Shown: positions 24,353-33,499 of the stretch, in pieces
Layout: every line of letters begins with the position of its first letter
How positions within the stretch are numbered: position 1 is the first letter of the stretch
Source: JBMTVT01 sp049451635
Lineage (GTDB): Bacteria; Bacteroidota; Bacteroidia; Flavobacteriales; Flavobacteriaceae
Length of the DNA stretch: 42,981 nucleotides
Assembly (NCBI GenBank): GCA_049451635.1
Contig: JBMTVT010000010.1
Coordinates: 1 to 42,981, forward strand
Direction: 5' to 3'
Notes under the pieces: generated by a model
Told to the model about the DNA's origin: nothing
Databases searched by the model: none
Seen by the model: the letters and a program-made list of their open reading frames with translations, nothing else
Made by a program: the position numbers and the translations under genes

Positions 24353-25935
24353 ATGAAGACAAAGGTTTTTTTATGCTTTTTATTTTACAGTATTATTATG
24401 TTTTCTCAAAATGGAGAAAAACTACGTGATGTATTGTTTGAAAATAGTTATTATTTCCATGAATTACAATAAGAAAATTTTTTATACATACCAATAAAGC
24501 CACTTGTTTTTCAGGTGAGACAGTCTGGTGGAAAGCTTATGTTGTAAGTGATTTTAATGATAGGCAACAACCAATACAACAAATCTATATGTTAATTTTT
24601 ATGCTACTAATAAAAAGCTCATATCACATAAATTAGTTTATTGTGAAAATGGGAAAGCGAATGGTGAAATAAAATTACCTGATAATCTAGAAACTGGAGA
24701 ATACTATATTAAATTGGATACACAATGGAATAAAAATTTTAATTCAGATTACATCTTGCCAATCCAAATCATCAATTCCAAAACAGCAAAACCTTTACAG
24801 GAAGAGCCTGAAAAAGAGTTAAAAGAAACAATAAAAGCTGCTTTTTACCCAGAAAGCTGAACATTACTAAATAACACTTTAAATACAGTTTTTTTACAAT
24901 TAAAAATAATACCGCATGCCTACCAGATTATACAATAAGTATTATTGACAATGTTTCAAATAAAGAAATTTTAAAAGCAAAGACAAACACCTACGTCCAT
25001 GGTGAGTTTACTCTGTTCTATCTTCCAGAGCATAATTATAAAGCTATTATAAACTACAAGGACAAGAAGTATTCTTTTGAGTTAAATAAGGCGAATAGTT
25101 CTGGAATTATAATCCATAAAAAATTAAGTTTGATGGATAGTAACAGGTGTGATTTTATTATCCAATTTAGTAACGATTTATTGGCTAATTATAATGAACA
25201 GACATGTTTTGCAACAATCCATAGAAATCATAAACTGTTATATATTTTACCTTTCAAAATAAATAAAAAACATGGCAAATATTTATTGCCCATTGGAAAG
25301 GAAAAATTATTTAATGGATTTAATACAATTACATTATTCAATGCAAAAAATCAACCAATATCTCAACGCCATTTCTATACAGAAACCAAAAAGCGTATTA
25401 GGCTTGAAACTGCATATTATGAAACAGCTAAAGATTCTGTAATCATACATTTCAAAGGAAATGATAATTATTTGATTACTAATCTAAGTATTTTGGTATT
25501 GCCAAAGAACACAAAACTCAATTCAAATGCTGCTAGTATATTAGATGCTTTTTTATTTGTTCCCTTATGTAGATACTAATATACCAGTAACAACCGACTT
25601 TCAGAGCGGAGATTTGGATATGCTTTTGCAGACATTATCAACAAAAACAGAAAAACACAAATTCAAAAACAAACTGTTAAATTATTCTTTAGAAAATGGA
25701 GTGAGTATTAAAGGGTCTATTAATACAGAAGTAAATAAAAATTGTAAAGTTTTACTTTCATATATAAAATGAAATACTTGAAGTAACAGATGCAGATGTT
25801 TTGGCAAAAACACCATTAAGTGAAGTTGCTTCAATAAGAATAAATTCAATTGGTGCAGGTTATGGTTTACGAGGTAGTAATGGTGTTGTTATTTTAGATT
25901 TAAAAAAAGCGAACCAAAATGGTTCGCTTTTTTTA
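24353..25935 (+). pseudogene. Decayed exported protein with TonB-plug-like C-terminus
   Basis: Pieces in all three frames line up as one former protein of about 525 residues. It starts with a signal peptide (MKTKVFLCFLFYSIIMFSQ). It continues as FIHTNKATCFSGETVWWKAY, then FYATNKKLISHKLVYCENGK up to AAFYPES, then TACLPDYTISIIDNVSNKEI, then FVPYVDTNIPVTTDFQSGDL. It ends in the plug-like PLSEVASIRINSIGAGYGLR followed by GSNGVVIL. Lesions I can place are a TAA at 24470, a -1 shift near 24475, a shift near 24578, a TGA at 24858 (expected PEGGTLL), a -1 in the T-run 24889-24895, a +1 near 25566 and another shift near 25772. The family (MG2/Ig-like domains plus plug, exported) is common in Bacteroidota and of unclear function. 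It reads directly into the terminator at 25902. Confidence 0.88.
25902..25934. terminator. Bidirectional terminator between the pseudogene and gltD
   Basis: AAAAAAAGCGAACC pairs perfectly with GGTTCGCTTTTTTT over a 5-base loop, giving T-runs on both strands. It serves gltBD from the right and the pseudogene from the left. Confidence 0.85.
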
Positions 25936-25953
25936 TACACTAATATTAATAAG

Positions 25954-27417
25954 TTACATAGCAACCAAATCGCCAGCAATATCTTTTGATGGTAAATTAG
26001 ATTTTCCCATTAAATACAAATCAACTTGTCTTGCTGCTTCCCTTCCTTCAGAAATTGCCCAAACAATTAATGATTGTCCACGGCGCATATCTCCTGCGGT
26101 AAAAATATTGGGGACGCTAGTTTGGTATTTTCCGTATTCGGCTTTGTAATTTGAGCGGGCATCTGTTTCAAGACTAAGTTTGTCTGCCAATGTACTTTCA
26201 GGCCCTGTAAAGCCTAACGCCAATAGTGCTAAATCGCAAGGCCATGTCTTTTCTGTACCTTCAATTTCAATAAGTTGTGGGCGTTCTCCAGGGACCATTT
26301 TCCATTCAACATTTACTGTTTTTAAAGCTGTTAATTTATTGTTTTTATCTGTGATAAATTCCTTGGTATTAATTAACCAGTTGCGCTCAACGCCTTCTTC
26401 ATGCGAAGAAGATGTTTTTAATTGAAGTGGCCAATAGGGCCATGGTGTCGTGGGAGAACGATGTCCGGGAGGTTTTGGCATGATTTCAAAATTCACTACC
26501 GATTTTGCTCCATGACGGTTGGATGTTCCAACACAATCAGATCCTGTATCTCCACCACCAATAACAATAACATGTTTGTCGGTTGCCATTACTTGATTTT
26601 CGACCTTTTTACCAAACAAAACCTTGGTTTGCTGGGTTAAAAAATCCATGGCTTGTACAACGCCATCAGCATCTATTCCGGGAGTAGGCAAACTACGTCT
26701 TTCAGTTGCACCACCACATAAAACCACAGCATCAAAATCTTTTAATTTTTCCACATCATAATTAACTCCAACATTTACATTGGTTTTAAATGTAATGCCT
26801 TCAGCTTCTAAAATAGCTAAACGACGATCGATAATTTCTTTTTCCATTTTGAAATTAGGAATACCATAGCGCAATAGCCCTCCAATTTCATCATCTCTTT
26901 CAAAAACAGTTACTGTATGTCCTGCTCTATTCAATTGTTGAGCAGCAGCTAAACCTGCGGGGCCTGAACCTACAATAGCAATGGTTTTGCCTGTTCTTGT
27001 TTTTGGAGGTTGTGGTTTAATCCAGCCTTCTTTAAAGGCACGTTCTACAATATTTTTTTCAATATTTTCAATGGAAACAGGGTCTTCGATAATACCTAAA
27101 ACGCATGATTTTTCGCAAGGAGCAGGGCATAAACGTCCTGTAAATTCCGGAAAATTGTTTGTTGAATGTAATATCCATGAGGCTTTTTTCCATTCGCCTT
27201 GATGTACCATATGATTAAAATCGGGAATTAAATTCCCTAATGGGCAACCACTATGGCAAAATGGTATGCCACAATCCATACAGCGCGATCCTTGTTTGGT
27301 TATGTCTTCATCTGATAAAGGCACAGTAAACTCTTTGTAATTTTTAATGCGCTCTTCAACAGGCTTATAAGTTTCATCTTGTCTTTCAAACTCTTTAAAT
27401 CCAGTTACTTTTCCCAT
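25954..27417 (-). CDS. gltD: Glutamate synthase (NADPH) small subunit
   Basis: Transfers electrons from NADPH through FAD and 4Fe-4S clusters to the large subunit. The 487 residues show the N-terminal cluster region CMDCGIPFCHSGCPLGNLIPDF (about 47-69) and CPAPCEKSC. The FAD-binding GSGPAGLAAAQQL (about 151-163) is followed by FERDDEIGGLLRYGIPNFK, the NADPH-binding VIVIGGGDTGSDCVGTS, and the C-terminal FTAGDMRRGQSLIVWAISEGREAA. It begins 4 bases after gltB, an evident gltB-gltD operon, and ends at the bidirectional terminator. Confidence 0.97.
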   Translation of the reverse strand: MGKVTGFKEFERQDETYKPVEERIKNYKEFTVPLSDEDITKQGSRCMDCGIPFCHSGCPLGNLIPDFNHMVHQGEWKKASWILHSTNNFPEFTGRLCPAPCEKSCVLGIIEDPVSIENIEKNIVERAFKEGWIKPQPPKTRTGKTIAIVGSGPAGLAAAQQLNRAGHTVTVFERDDEIGGLLRYGIPNFKMEKEIIDRRLAILEAEGITFKTNVNVGVNYDVEKLKDFDAVVLCGGATERRSLPTPGIDADGVVQAMDFLTQQTKVLFGKKVENQVMATDKHVIVIGGGDTGSDCVGTSNRHGAKSVVNFEIMPKPPGHRSPTTPWPYWPLQLKTSSSHEEGVERNWLINTKEFITDKNNKLTALKTVNVEWKMVPGERPQLIEIEGTEKTWPCDLALLALGFTGPESTLADKLSLETDARSNYKAEYGKYQTSVPNIFTAGDMRRGQSLIVWAISEGREAARQVDLYLMGKSNLPSKDIAGDLVAM

Positions 27418-27421
27418 GACA

Positions 27422-30400
27422 TTATGCTATTGTTAATTCTTCAACCATTTGTTCTTCTGTCTCCAAACGTTTTAATGCACGTTTGTATTCTGTTGGCATT
27501 ACCTTCACAAAATTACCTAAGCTCATTTTCCAATTATCCAATAATTTTTGTCCTAGGCTACTATTTGTGTAAAGCACATGCTTTTCTATTAAGCTTTTAA
27601 GTTCTGCTGAATCTTCAGAAGAGATATCTTCAAATTCTATAGTTTCTGTATTGCATAATCCGTTTACAAATTTGTTGTTAGGGTCGTAAACATAGGCAAT
27701 ACCACCACTCATACCAGCAGCAAAATTCCTACCTGTTTTACCGAGAACAACAACCTTACCACCGGTCATGTATTCACAACAATGGTCTCCCACGCCTTCA
27801 ACAACAGCAGTTGCTCCAGAGTTACGAACTGCAAAGCGTTCACCAGCAATTCCGTTTATATAGGCTTGACCTTGTACGGCGCCAAATAAACAAACATTAC
27901 CTACTATAATGTTTTCTTCTGCAATAAAGTCGGCTTTTACAGGTTTCTTCACGATAAGTTTTGCGCCAGATAGTCCTTTACCAAGGTAATCATTGGTGTT
28001 TCCTTCTAGAGTAAAGGTTAAACCATGAGCTCCAAAAGCACCAAAACTTTGGCCAGCCGAACCTTTAAAGTTTATGTTTAAAGTATCTTCAGGTAATCCC
28101 AGATGACCATATATTTTAGAAATTTCGTTGCTTACTATCGCGCCCACAGTTCGGTTTACATTTCTTATAGGGTAATCGAGGGTCATTTTTTCTTTTCTAT
28201 ATAAAGCTCTGTGGGAATCTTTTAGTATTGTAAAGTCTAAAACATGTTCAAGGTCATGTTCTTGTTGTTCTGTGTTTTTTACAATCATTTGTCTGTAAGC
28301 GCTTGGTCTGTGTAAAATACCTGATAGGTCCAAACCTTTAGCTTTGTAATGATTGATTGCTTTATTGGCGTTAATTTTATGTGTTTGCCCAACCATTTCT
28401 CCCAAGGTTCTAAAACCTAATTGAGCCATGATACCTCTTAATTCTTCAGCGATATAGAAAAAGAAGTTAATAACATGCTCTGGAGTGCCTTTAAAATTTT
28501 TACGTAGCTCTTTATCTTGAGTCGCTATACCAACTGGGCAAGTGTTTAAATGGCATTTACGCATCATGATACAACCTGATGCCACAAGAGGTGCTGTGGC
28601 AAAACCAAACTCTTCAGCACCTAATAGAGCAGCAATTGCCACATCTCTACCTGTTTTTAATTGGCCATCGCATTCTACAACAATACGACTTCTTAAATTG
28701 TTAAGGACTAAGGTTTGTTGTGCTTCTGATAAACCAAGTTCCCATGGTAAACCAGCATGTTTTAAAGATGTTAAAGGTGAAGCTCCTGTTCCACCATCAT
28801 ACCCAGAAATAAGCACCACATCAGCTTTGGCTTTTGCAACGCCAGCGGCAATAGTACCAACACCTACCTCGGATACTAATTTCACATTAATTCTAGCATC
28901 TCGATTGGCATTTTTTAAATCGAAAATTAACTGTGCCAAATCTTCAATTGAATAAATATCGTGATGAGGAGGCGGTGAAATTAAACCAACAAAAGGGGTT
29001 GAATTTCGAGCTGCAGCAATCCAAGGAAGTACTTTTTCGCCAGGTAACTGACCGCCTTCACCAGGTTTGGCGCCTTGAGCCATTTTTATTTGAATTTCTC
29101 TAGCATTGGTTAAATAATGCGAGGTTACCCCAAAACGGCCTGAAGCAACTTGCTTTATAGCAGAGTTTCTACTATCACCATTCATATCTGGATGAAATCG
29201 CTTTCTGTCTTCACCACCTTCACCAGAATTAGATTTTCCACCAATTCGGTTCATGGCAATAGCTAGGTTTTCGTGTGCCTCACGGGAAATAGATCCGTAA
29301 GACATAGCACCTGTTTTAAAACGTTTCACAATCTCTGTCCAAGGCTCTACTTCATCAATTGGGATAGGGTCTAAGTTGTCAAATTCGAATAAGCCACGAA
29401 TGGTCATTAAATTTTCAGATTGTTCATTTATAGCTTTTGAATATACATCATAACTAGCTTGATCGCTCAACCTAACCGCTTGTTGTAATTTGGCTACTGT
29501 GGTTGGATTAAATAGATGCTTCTCACCGTTACGCCTCCATCGATAATCGCCTCCAATATTTAAACCTAAAAGTTTATTAATGGTTTTGTCTGGATACGCA
29601 TGTTTGTAGCGTTTATCAATTTCTTTTTCAATTTCATACAGCCCAATGCCTTCAATTCGTGAGGCAGTATACGGGAAATATTTTCCAACAAATTGGGAAT
29701 TAAATCCAACAATTTCAAAAATTTGGGAACCTCTGTATGAATGTAGCGTGGAGATTCCAATTTTGTTCATAATTTTTAAAATACCCTTACCAATGGCTTT
29801 ATTGAAATTTTCAACCGCTTTATCTTCATCTATATCGGTTATAAAACCTTCTTTCACTTGCATTCGGATAATTTCGTTAACCATATATGGGTTTATGGCA
29901 CTTGCACCATAACCAAATAGTGTTGCAAAATGATGAGGCTCACGAGGTTCGGCAGATTCAATAATAATATCGAAATAAGAACGCTTACGTAACCTATTCA
30001 TTTGATGATTAACATAGGAACAAGCCAGTAATGCTGGGATTGGCGCGAGGTCTTGATTGACACCTCTATCAGAAAGAATGATGATATTGGTTTTTCTTTC
30101 TAGAGCTTTTTCAACTTGTGTAATAATATCTTCCAAAGCATCTTCCAAACCATTTAAACCTTCAGATTTTGGATACAGTATTTTAATGGTTTCTGCTTTG
30201 TAGCTCTCAATATCAATAGTTCTAATTTTTTCTAAATCGGCATTGGAAATTACCGGATTTTGAATTCTTAGTTTTCTACATTGTCTTTCAGTAATACTAA
30301 AAATATTACGGTCTTTACCCAGATTTAAGCTTATATCGGTTACTATTTCTTCACGAATACCATCTAAAGGCGGGTTGGTAACCTGAGCAAAAAGTTGCTT

Positions 30401-31936
30401 AAAATAATTGGAAATCAATTGAGGCTTGTCTGATAACACGGCTAATGGCGTGTCAATTCCCATAGAGCCTAAAGCTTCCTTGCCATTCATTGCCATTGGG
30501 GTTATAACTTCTTGAATATCTTCAAAAGTATAGTTAAATAAGCGTTGGCGTGTTTTGATGTCTATAGTTTCAATTGGGCAGGTTGTGTTTGTGTAAGGCA
30601 CATCTCTTAGATGCAACCTTGTTTTGTTAAGCCACTCTTTATAAGGCCTTTCGGAAACAATTTTATTTTTTATTTCTTCATCACTAATAATTCGCCCTTT
30701 GTTCATGTCTACCAAGAACATTTTTCCGGGTTCCAATCTACCATGTTCTTTAATATCAGAAGGATCTAAATCAACAACACCTACCTCAGAAGACATGATT
30801 AATTTACCACTTTTTGTAACCGTATATCTTGAGGGTCTTAAACCATTTCTGTCTAATAATGCGCCAACATAGTCGCCATCGGTAAAAGGTACAGAGGCTG
30901 GACCATCCCAAGGTTCCATAATGCAAGCATTATACTCATAGAATGCTTTTCTTTCTGGCGACATAGTAGCGTGTTTTTCCCATGCCTCAGGAATCATCAT
31001 CATCATAATTTCTGGCAATGAACGTCCTGTATGGGTTAAAAGTTCTACCACCATATCCATAGATGCAGAATCAGATTTCCCTGGAAGAATTATTGGGAAT
31101 AACTTTTCAATTTGAGGGCCAAAAACCTCACTTTTCATGATTTCTTCACGAACACGCATTCTACTAACATTACCGCGCAAGGTGTTTATTTCTCCATTTT
31201 GGCACATAAAACGGAACGGCTGTGCCAATTCCCATGTAGGCATGGTATTGGTAGAGAAGCGCTGATGCACTAAAGCTAAGCGAGTTACTAAATCTATTTG
31301 CTGTAAATCTGTGTAATAAGGCCCGATATCTTCAGGCATTATAATACCTTTATATATTAACGTGGTTGTTGATAAGCTTGGGAGGTAGAAATATGAACTT
31401 TCAGATATTTTTGAATTTAATATTTCATGCTCTGTAATTTTGCGGGCAGCATACAGTTTGGCTTTAAAAGTGGCTTCGTCTATATCGTCCGTTTTACCAA
31501 TAAAAATTTGTTCGATTGTTGGCTCTGATGCCTTAGCAATTTCACCTAATTGTGATGAGTCTACAGGCACTTTTCGCCATCCTAAAATAACAAGCCCTTG
31601 CGCTTTAATTTCCTTTTCAAATGTGGTCTTACAGAATTGATATTGGTTTGCTATTTTAGGAAGGAAAACCATACCTACAGCATATGCTCTTGGAGCGGGT
31701 ATATTAAAGCTACAAACGCGTTTAAAATATTCGTGAGGGATATCAATTAATAAACCTGCACCATCACCAGTTTTTCCATCTGCACTTACACCACCACGGT
31801 GTTTTAATTTTACCAGAATTTCTAGGGCATCATGAATTATTTGATTTGTTTTCTCGCCTTTAAGATTACAAATAAAACCAGCGCCACAGTTTTCATGTTC
31901 AAATTCGGGTAAATAAAGTCCTTGTTTCTTCAACAT
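27422..31936 (-). CDS. gltB: Glutamate synthase large subunit
   Basis: Makes two glutamates from glutamine and 2-oxoglutarate, the second half of the GS-GOGAT ammonium assimilation route. From ATG 31936 the protein is 1504 residues, the usual length. A short propeptide precedes the N-terminal nucleophile Cys in HENCGAGFICNLKG, which starts the Ntn glutaminase domain (to about 430). The central domain follows, then the FMN/synthase domain with SGEGGEDRKRFHPD, AQGAKPGEGGQLPG and SGYDGGTGASPLTSLKHAG. The 3Fe-4S cluster motif is CIMMRKCHLNTCPVG, and the final beta-helix domain has Gly-rich repeats (GAHGLTFTLEGNTNDYLGKG). The upstream TTG at 31945 is rejected in favour of the ATG. Confidence 0.97.
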   Translation of the reverse strand: MLKKQGLYLPEFEHENCGAGFICNLKGEKTNQIIHDALEILVKLKHRGGVSADGKTGDGAGLLIDIPHEYFKRVCSFNIPAPRAYAVGMVFLPKIANQYQFCKTTFEKEIKAQGLVILGWRKVPVDSSQLGEIAKASEPTIEQIFIGKTDDIDEATFKAKLYAARKITEHEILNSKISESSYFYLPSLSTTTLIYKGIIMPEDIGPYYTDLQQIDLVTRLALVHQRFSTNTMPTWELAQPFRFMCQNGEINTLRGNVSRMRVREEIMKSEVFGPQIEKLFPIILPGKSDSASMDMVVELLTHTGRSLPEIMMMMIPEAWEKHATMSPERKAFYEYNACIMEPWDGPASVPFTDGDYVGALLDRNGLRPSRYTVTKSGKLIMSSEVGVVDLDPSDIKEHGRLEPGKMFLVDMNKGRIISDEEIKNKIVSERPYKEWLNKTRLHLRDVPYTNTTCPIETIDIKTRQRLFNYTFEDIQEVITPMAMNGKEALGSMGIDTPLAVLSDKPQLISNYFKQLFAQVTNPPLDGIREEIVTDISLNLGKDRNIFSITERQCRKLRIQNPVISNADLEKIRTIDIESYKAETIKILYPKSEGLNGLEDALEDIITQVEKALERKTNIIILSDRGVNQDLAPIPALLACSYVNHQMNRLRKRSYFDIIIESAEPREPHHFATLFGYGASAINPYMVNEIIRMQVKEGFITDIDEDKAVENFNKAIGKGILKIMNKIGISTLHSYRGSQIFEIVGFNSQFVGKYFPYTASRIEGIGLYEIEKEIDKRYKHAYPDKTINKLLGLNIGGDYRWRRNGEKHLFNPTTVAKLQQAVRLSDQASYDVYSKAINEQSENLMTIRGLFEFDNLDPIPIDEVEPWTEIVKRFKTGAMSYGSISREAHENLAIAMNRIGGKSNSGEGGEDRKRFHPDMNGDSRNSAIKQVASGRFGVTSHYLTNAREIQIKMAQGAKPGEGGQLPGEKVLPWIAAARNSTPFVGLISPPPHHDIYSIEDLAQLIFDLKNANRDARINVKLVSEVGVGTIAAGVAKAKADVVLISGYDGGTGASPLTSLKHAGLPWELGLSEAQQTLVLNNLRSRIVVECDGQLKTGRDVAIAALLGAEEFGFATAPLVASGCIMMRKCHLNTCPVGIATQDKELRKNFKGTPEHVINFFFYIAEELRGIMAQLGFRTLGEMVGQTHKINANKAINHYKAKGLDLSGILHRPSAYRQMIVKNTEQQEHDLEHVLDFTILKDSHRALYRKEKMTLDYPIRNVNRTVGAIVSNEISKIYGHLGLPEDTLNINFKGSAGQSFGAFGAHGLTFTLEGNTNDYLGKGLSGAKLIVKKPVKADFIAEENIIVGNVCLFGAVQGQAYINGIAGERFAVRNSGATAVVEGVGDHCCEYMTGGKVVVLGKTGRNFAAGMSGGIAYVYDPNNKFVNGLCNTETIEFEDISSEDSAELKSLIEKHVLYTNSSLGQKLLDNWKMSLGNFVKVMPTEYKRALKRLETEEQMVEELTIA

Positions 31937-31974
31937 AATCAACAAATATTGGTTTAAAAATTTGAGTTGGATAG

Positions 31975-32004
31975 CTAAGATAGTTACTAGTAATCGAATT
32001 ACAA
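31975..32004 (-). promoter_or_regulatory. gltBD promoter with internal palindrome
   Basis: On the reverse strand TTG (32002-32004), a spacer of 19 bases and TATCTTAG (31975-31982, one mismatch to TAnnTTTG) form a good promoter, about 39 bases before the gltB ATG. The spacer contains the perfect 10-bp palindrome TTACTAGTAA (31984-31993), a plausible operator placed to block RNA polymerase. Confidence 0.55.
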
Positions 32005-32302
32005 TAAAGGGTGTTTCATTATTTCGATTTTTAAAGATAAGTCGATATAAAAATAATTATATATCAATATAACAACCTTTTTTTATTAAATATTCAATTG
32101 GTGCTTTTATAGCAATTAATACATATATTTGAATTAACACTAACAAATTCGGGGATATATGGAAATAATATCATTTGAAATGAAAAATATGTAACAATAA
32201 TTCAAAGAATGACTTTGTGAAAAAATCAAAAAATCAAAAAATAAACTCCATATCTATAAAAAAAATAGGGTTTAAATTAAAATATTGATAAAAATAACTC
32301 AA
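32005..32302. other. Intergenic stretch between gltB and porin promoters
   Basis: About 300 AT-rich bases with no reading frame of note and many short A and T tracts (for example an eight-base T tract near 32083 and A tracts near 32225-32245 and 32266). No RNA gene or known riboswitch is recognisable. It probably holds upstream activation sites for the nitrogen genes, but no specific site can be named. Confidence 0.3.
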
Positions 32303-32328
32303 TTAACCCTAAAATTTATGGGGGTTAA
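32303..32328 (+). promoter_or_regulatory. Inverted repeat in the upstream part of the porin/amt promoter
   Basis: TTAACCC (32303-32309) and GGGTTAA (32322-32328) are perfect 7-bp arms with a 12-base spacer. The dyad covers the position where the -33 element of the promoter at 32341 would lie. Position and symmetry suggest a regulator site for the ammonium-uptake operon. Confidence 0.45.
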
Positions 32329-32340
32329 ATCTTTTTAACA

Positions 32341-32348
32341 TAGATTTG
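32341..32348 (+). promoter_or_regulatory. -7 promoter element for the porin-amt-glnB-amt cluster
   Basis: TAGATTTG matches TAnnTTTG exactly, 57 bases before the porin ATG. No TTG is present at 19-21 bases upstream; the inverted repeat at 32303-32328 occupies that place, suggesting activator dependence. Confidence 0.55.
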
Positions 32349-32404
32349 GTCCTTTCTTAACGAAAAATTAACTAAAAAATTAATAACTAAAACGAAAAAC
32401 AATT

Positions 32405-33418
32405 ATGAAAAAATTAATTACACTTTCAATGTTCTTTTTAGCATCTAGTTTATTTGCACAAGAAGAGGAAACAAAAAAGCTAAGTATCAGCGGTAGTGTT
32501 GATGCATATTACCAAACTTATTTAACTGCATCAGATGATGTTGCACCAACTTTTGGTACAGCTTTCGCTGGTCAATCTGGTTTTGCATTAGGTATGGCAA
32601 ATGTGATAATTAGTTATGAAGGTGAAAAAGCTGGAGCAGTTATAGATTTAGTTACTGGGCCTAGAGGTGCAGGAGCTACTTTCGGTACTGATATTGTAGA
32701 TGGTATTGTTAACCAAGCTTATGTTTACTGGAATGTGTCTGAAGGGACTACTTTAACTTTTGGTAGATGGAACACTTTCTTAGGCTACGAAGTTATTGCT
32801 CCTGCTGGAAATTTCAACTATAGCTGTTCTTATTTATTTTCTAGTGGACCTTTTTCTCACATGGGATTGAAAGCTGATTTTACATTAGGTGATGATGTTA
32901 GCTTAATGTTAGCTGTTACCAACCCATGGGATACAAACGACACCTCAATGACAGGAGAGTATGCTCTTGGAGCACAATTAGGATACAAAGGTCAATTTCT
33001 TAACTTGTACTACGACAGTGGAAATCGTGGTGGTTTAGGTTTTGAAATCGATTATACAGGTGGATTTGATTTATCAGAAGACTTCTTCTTAGGTATCAAT
33101 GCTGCTTACAACGATAATGATGGTTCTGGTTTCTACGGCGCTGCCTTATACCCACAGTTAGCAACATCTGATAGCTTTTCACTTGGTTTAAGAGGTGAAT
33201 ATTTTGCTTTGCATGGAGATGCTAATTCAGATGAAAGTGTTTTAGGTCTTACTTTAACAGGTAGCTATGCTTTGGAAAACTTAATTATCAAACCTGAAAT
33301 TAGATTAGATTCTTTATCTAATGCTGATGGTGGATTATATGGAAATGTAATTGATAGTGATGGTCTTCCAACAGATAGTTTAGCTGCCTTTACTTTAGCC
33401 GCAATCTACTCATTCTAG
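32405..33418 (+). CDS. Outer-membrane beta-barrel porin (BBP2-like) linked to ammonium uptake
   Basis: A 337-residue outer-membrane protein. Signal peptide MKKLITLSMFFLASSLFAQ, then a barrel made of alternating hydrophobic strands. Features of the putative beta-barrel porin-2 family are the N-terminal LSISGSVDAYYQTY, QSGFALGMANVIISYEG, FGRWNTFLGYEVI and AVTNPWD, ending in a C-terminal Phe (AAIYSF) as expected of barrel proteins. It is followed by a hairpin and then amt, and the same order is, to my knowledge, common in flavobacteria. A role in letting ammonium or small nitrogen compounds across the outer membrane is inferred from this context. Confidence 0.82.
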   Translation: MKKLITLSMFFLASSLFAQEEETKKLSISGSVDAYYQTYLTASDDVAPTFGTAFAGQSGFALGMANVIISYEGEKAGAVIDLVTGPRGAGATFGTDIVDGIVNQAYVYWNVSEGTTLTFGRWNTFLGYEVIAPAGNFNYSCSYLFSSGPFSHMGLKADFTLGDDVSLMLAVTNPWDTNDTSMTGEYALGAQLGYKGQFLNLYYDSGNRGGLGFEIDYTGGFDLSEDFFLGINAAYNDNDGSGFYGAALYPQLATSDSFSLGLRGEYFALHGDANSDESVLGLTLTGSYALENLIIKPEIRLDSLSNADGGLYGNVIDSDGLPTDSLAAFTLAAIYSF

Positions 33419-33425
33419 ATATATA

Positions 33426-33455
33426 AAATGCCCGTTTAATTTTAAACGGGCATTT
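33426..33455 (+). terminator. Hairpin between porin and amt (terminator or processing stem)
   Basis: AAATGCCCGTTTAA pairs perfectly with TTAAACGGGCATTT around a 2-base loop (14 bp), followed by a weak T stretch (CTTTCT). Since no obvious promoter lies between it and amt, it probably works as a partial terminator or 3'-end stabiliser that yields more porin than transporter mRNA. Confidence 0.65.
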
Positions 33456-33499
33456 CTTTCTAAAATTAATTAATTACTAACCCTTAAAAACTATTTATT

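Noticed and set aside
24353..25935. A programmed-frameshift gene
   Set aside because: Too many frame changes and two stop codons, without a common slippery site; decay is the simpler reading.
27379..27600. Hydrophobic forward frame across the gltD/gltB junction
   Set aside because: Pure antisense shadow of two well-supported genes.
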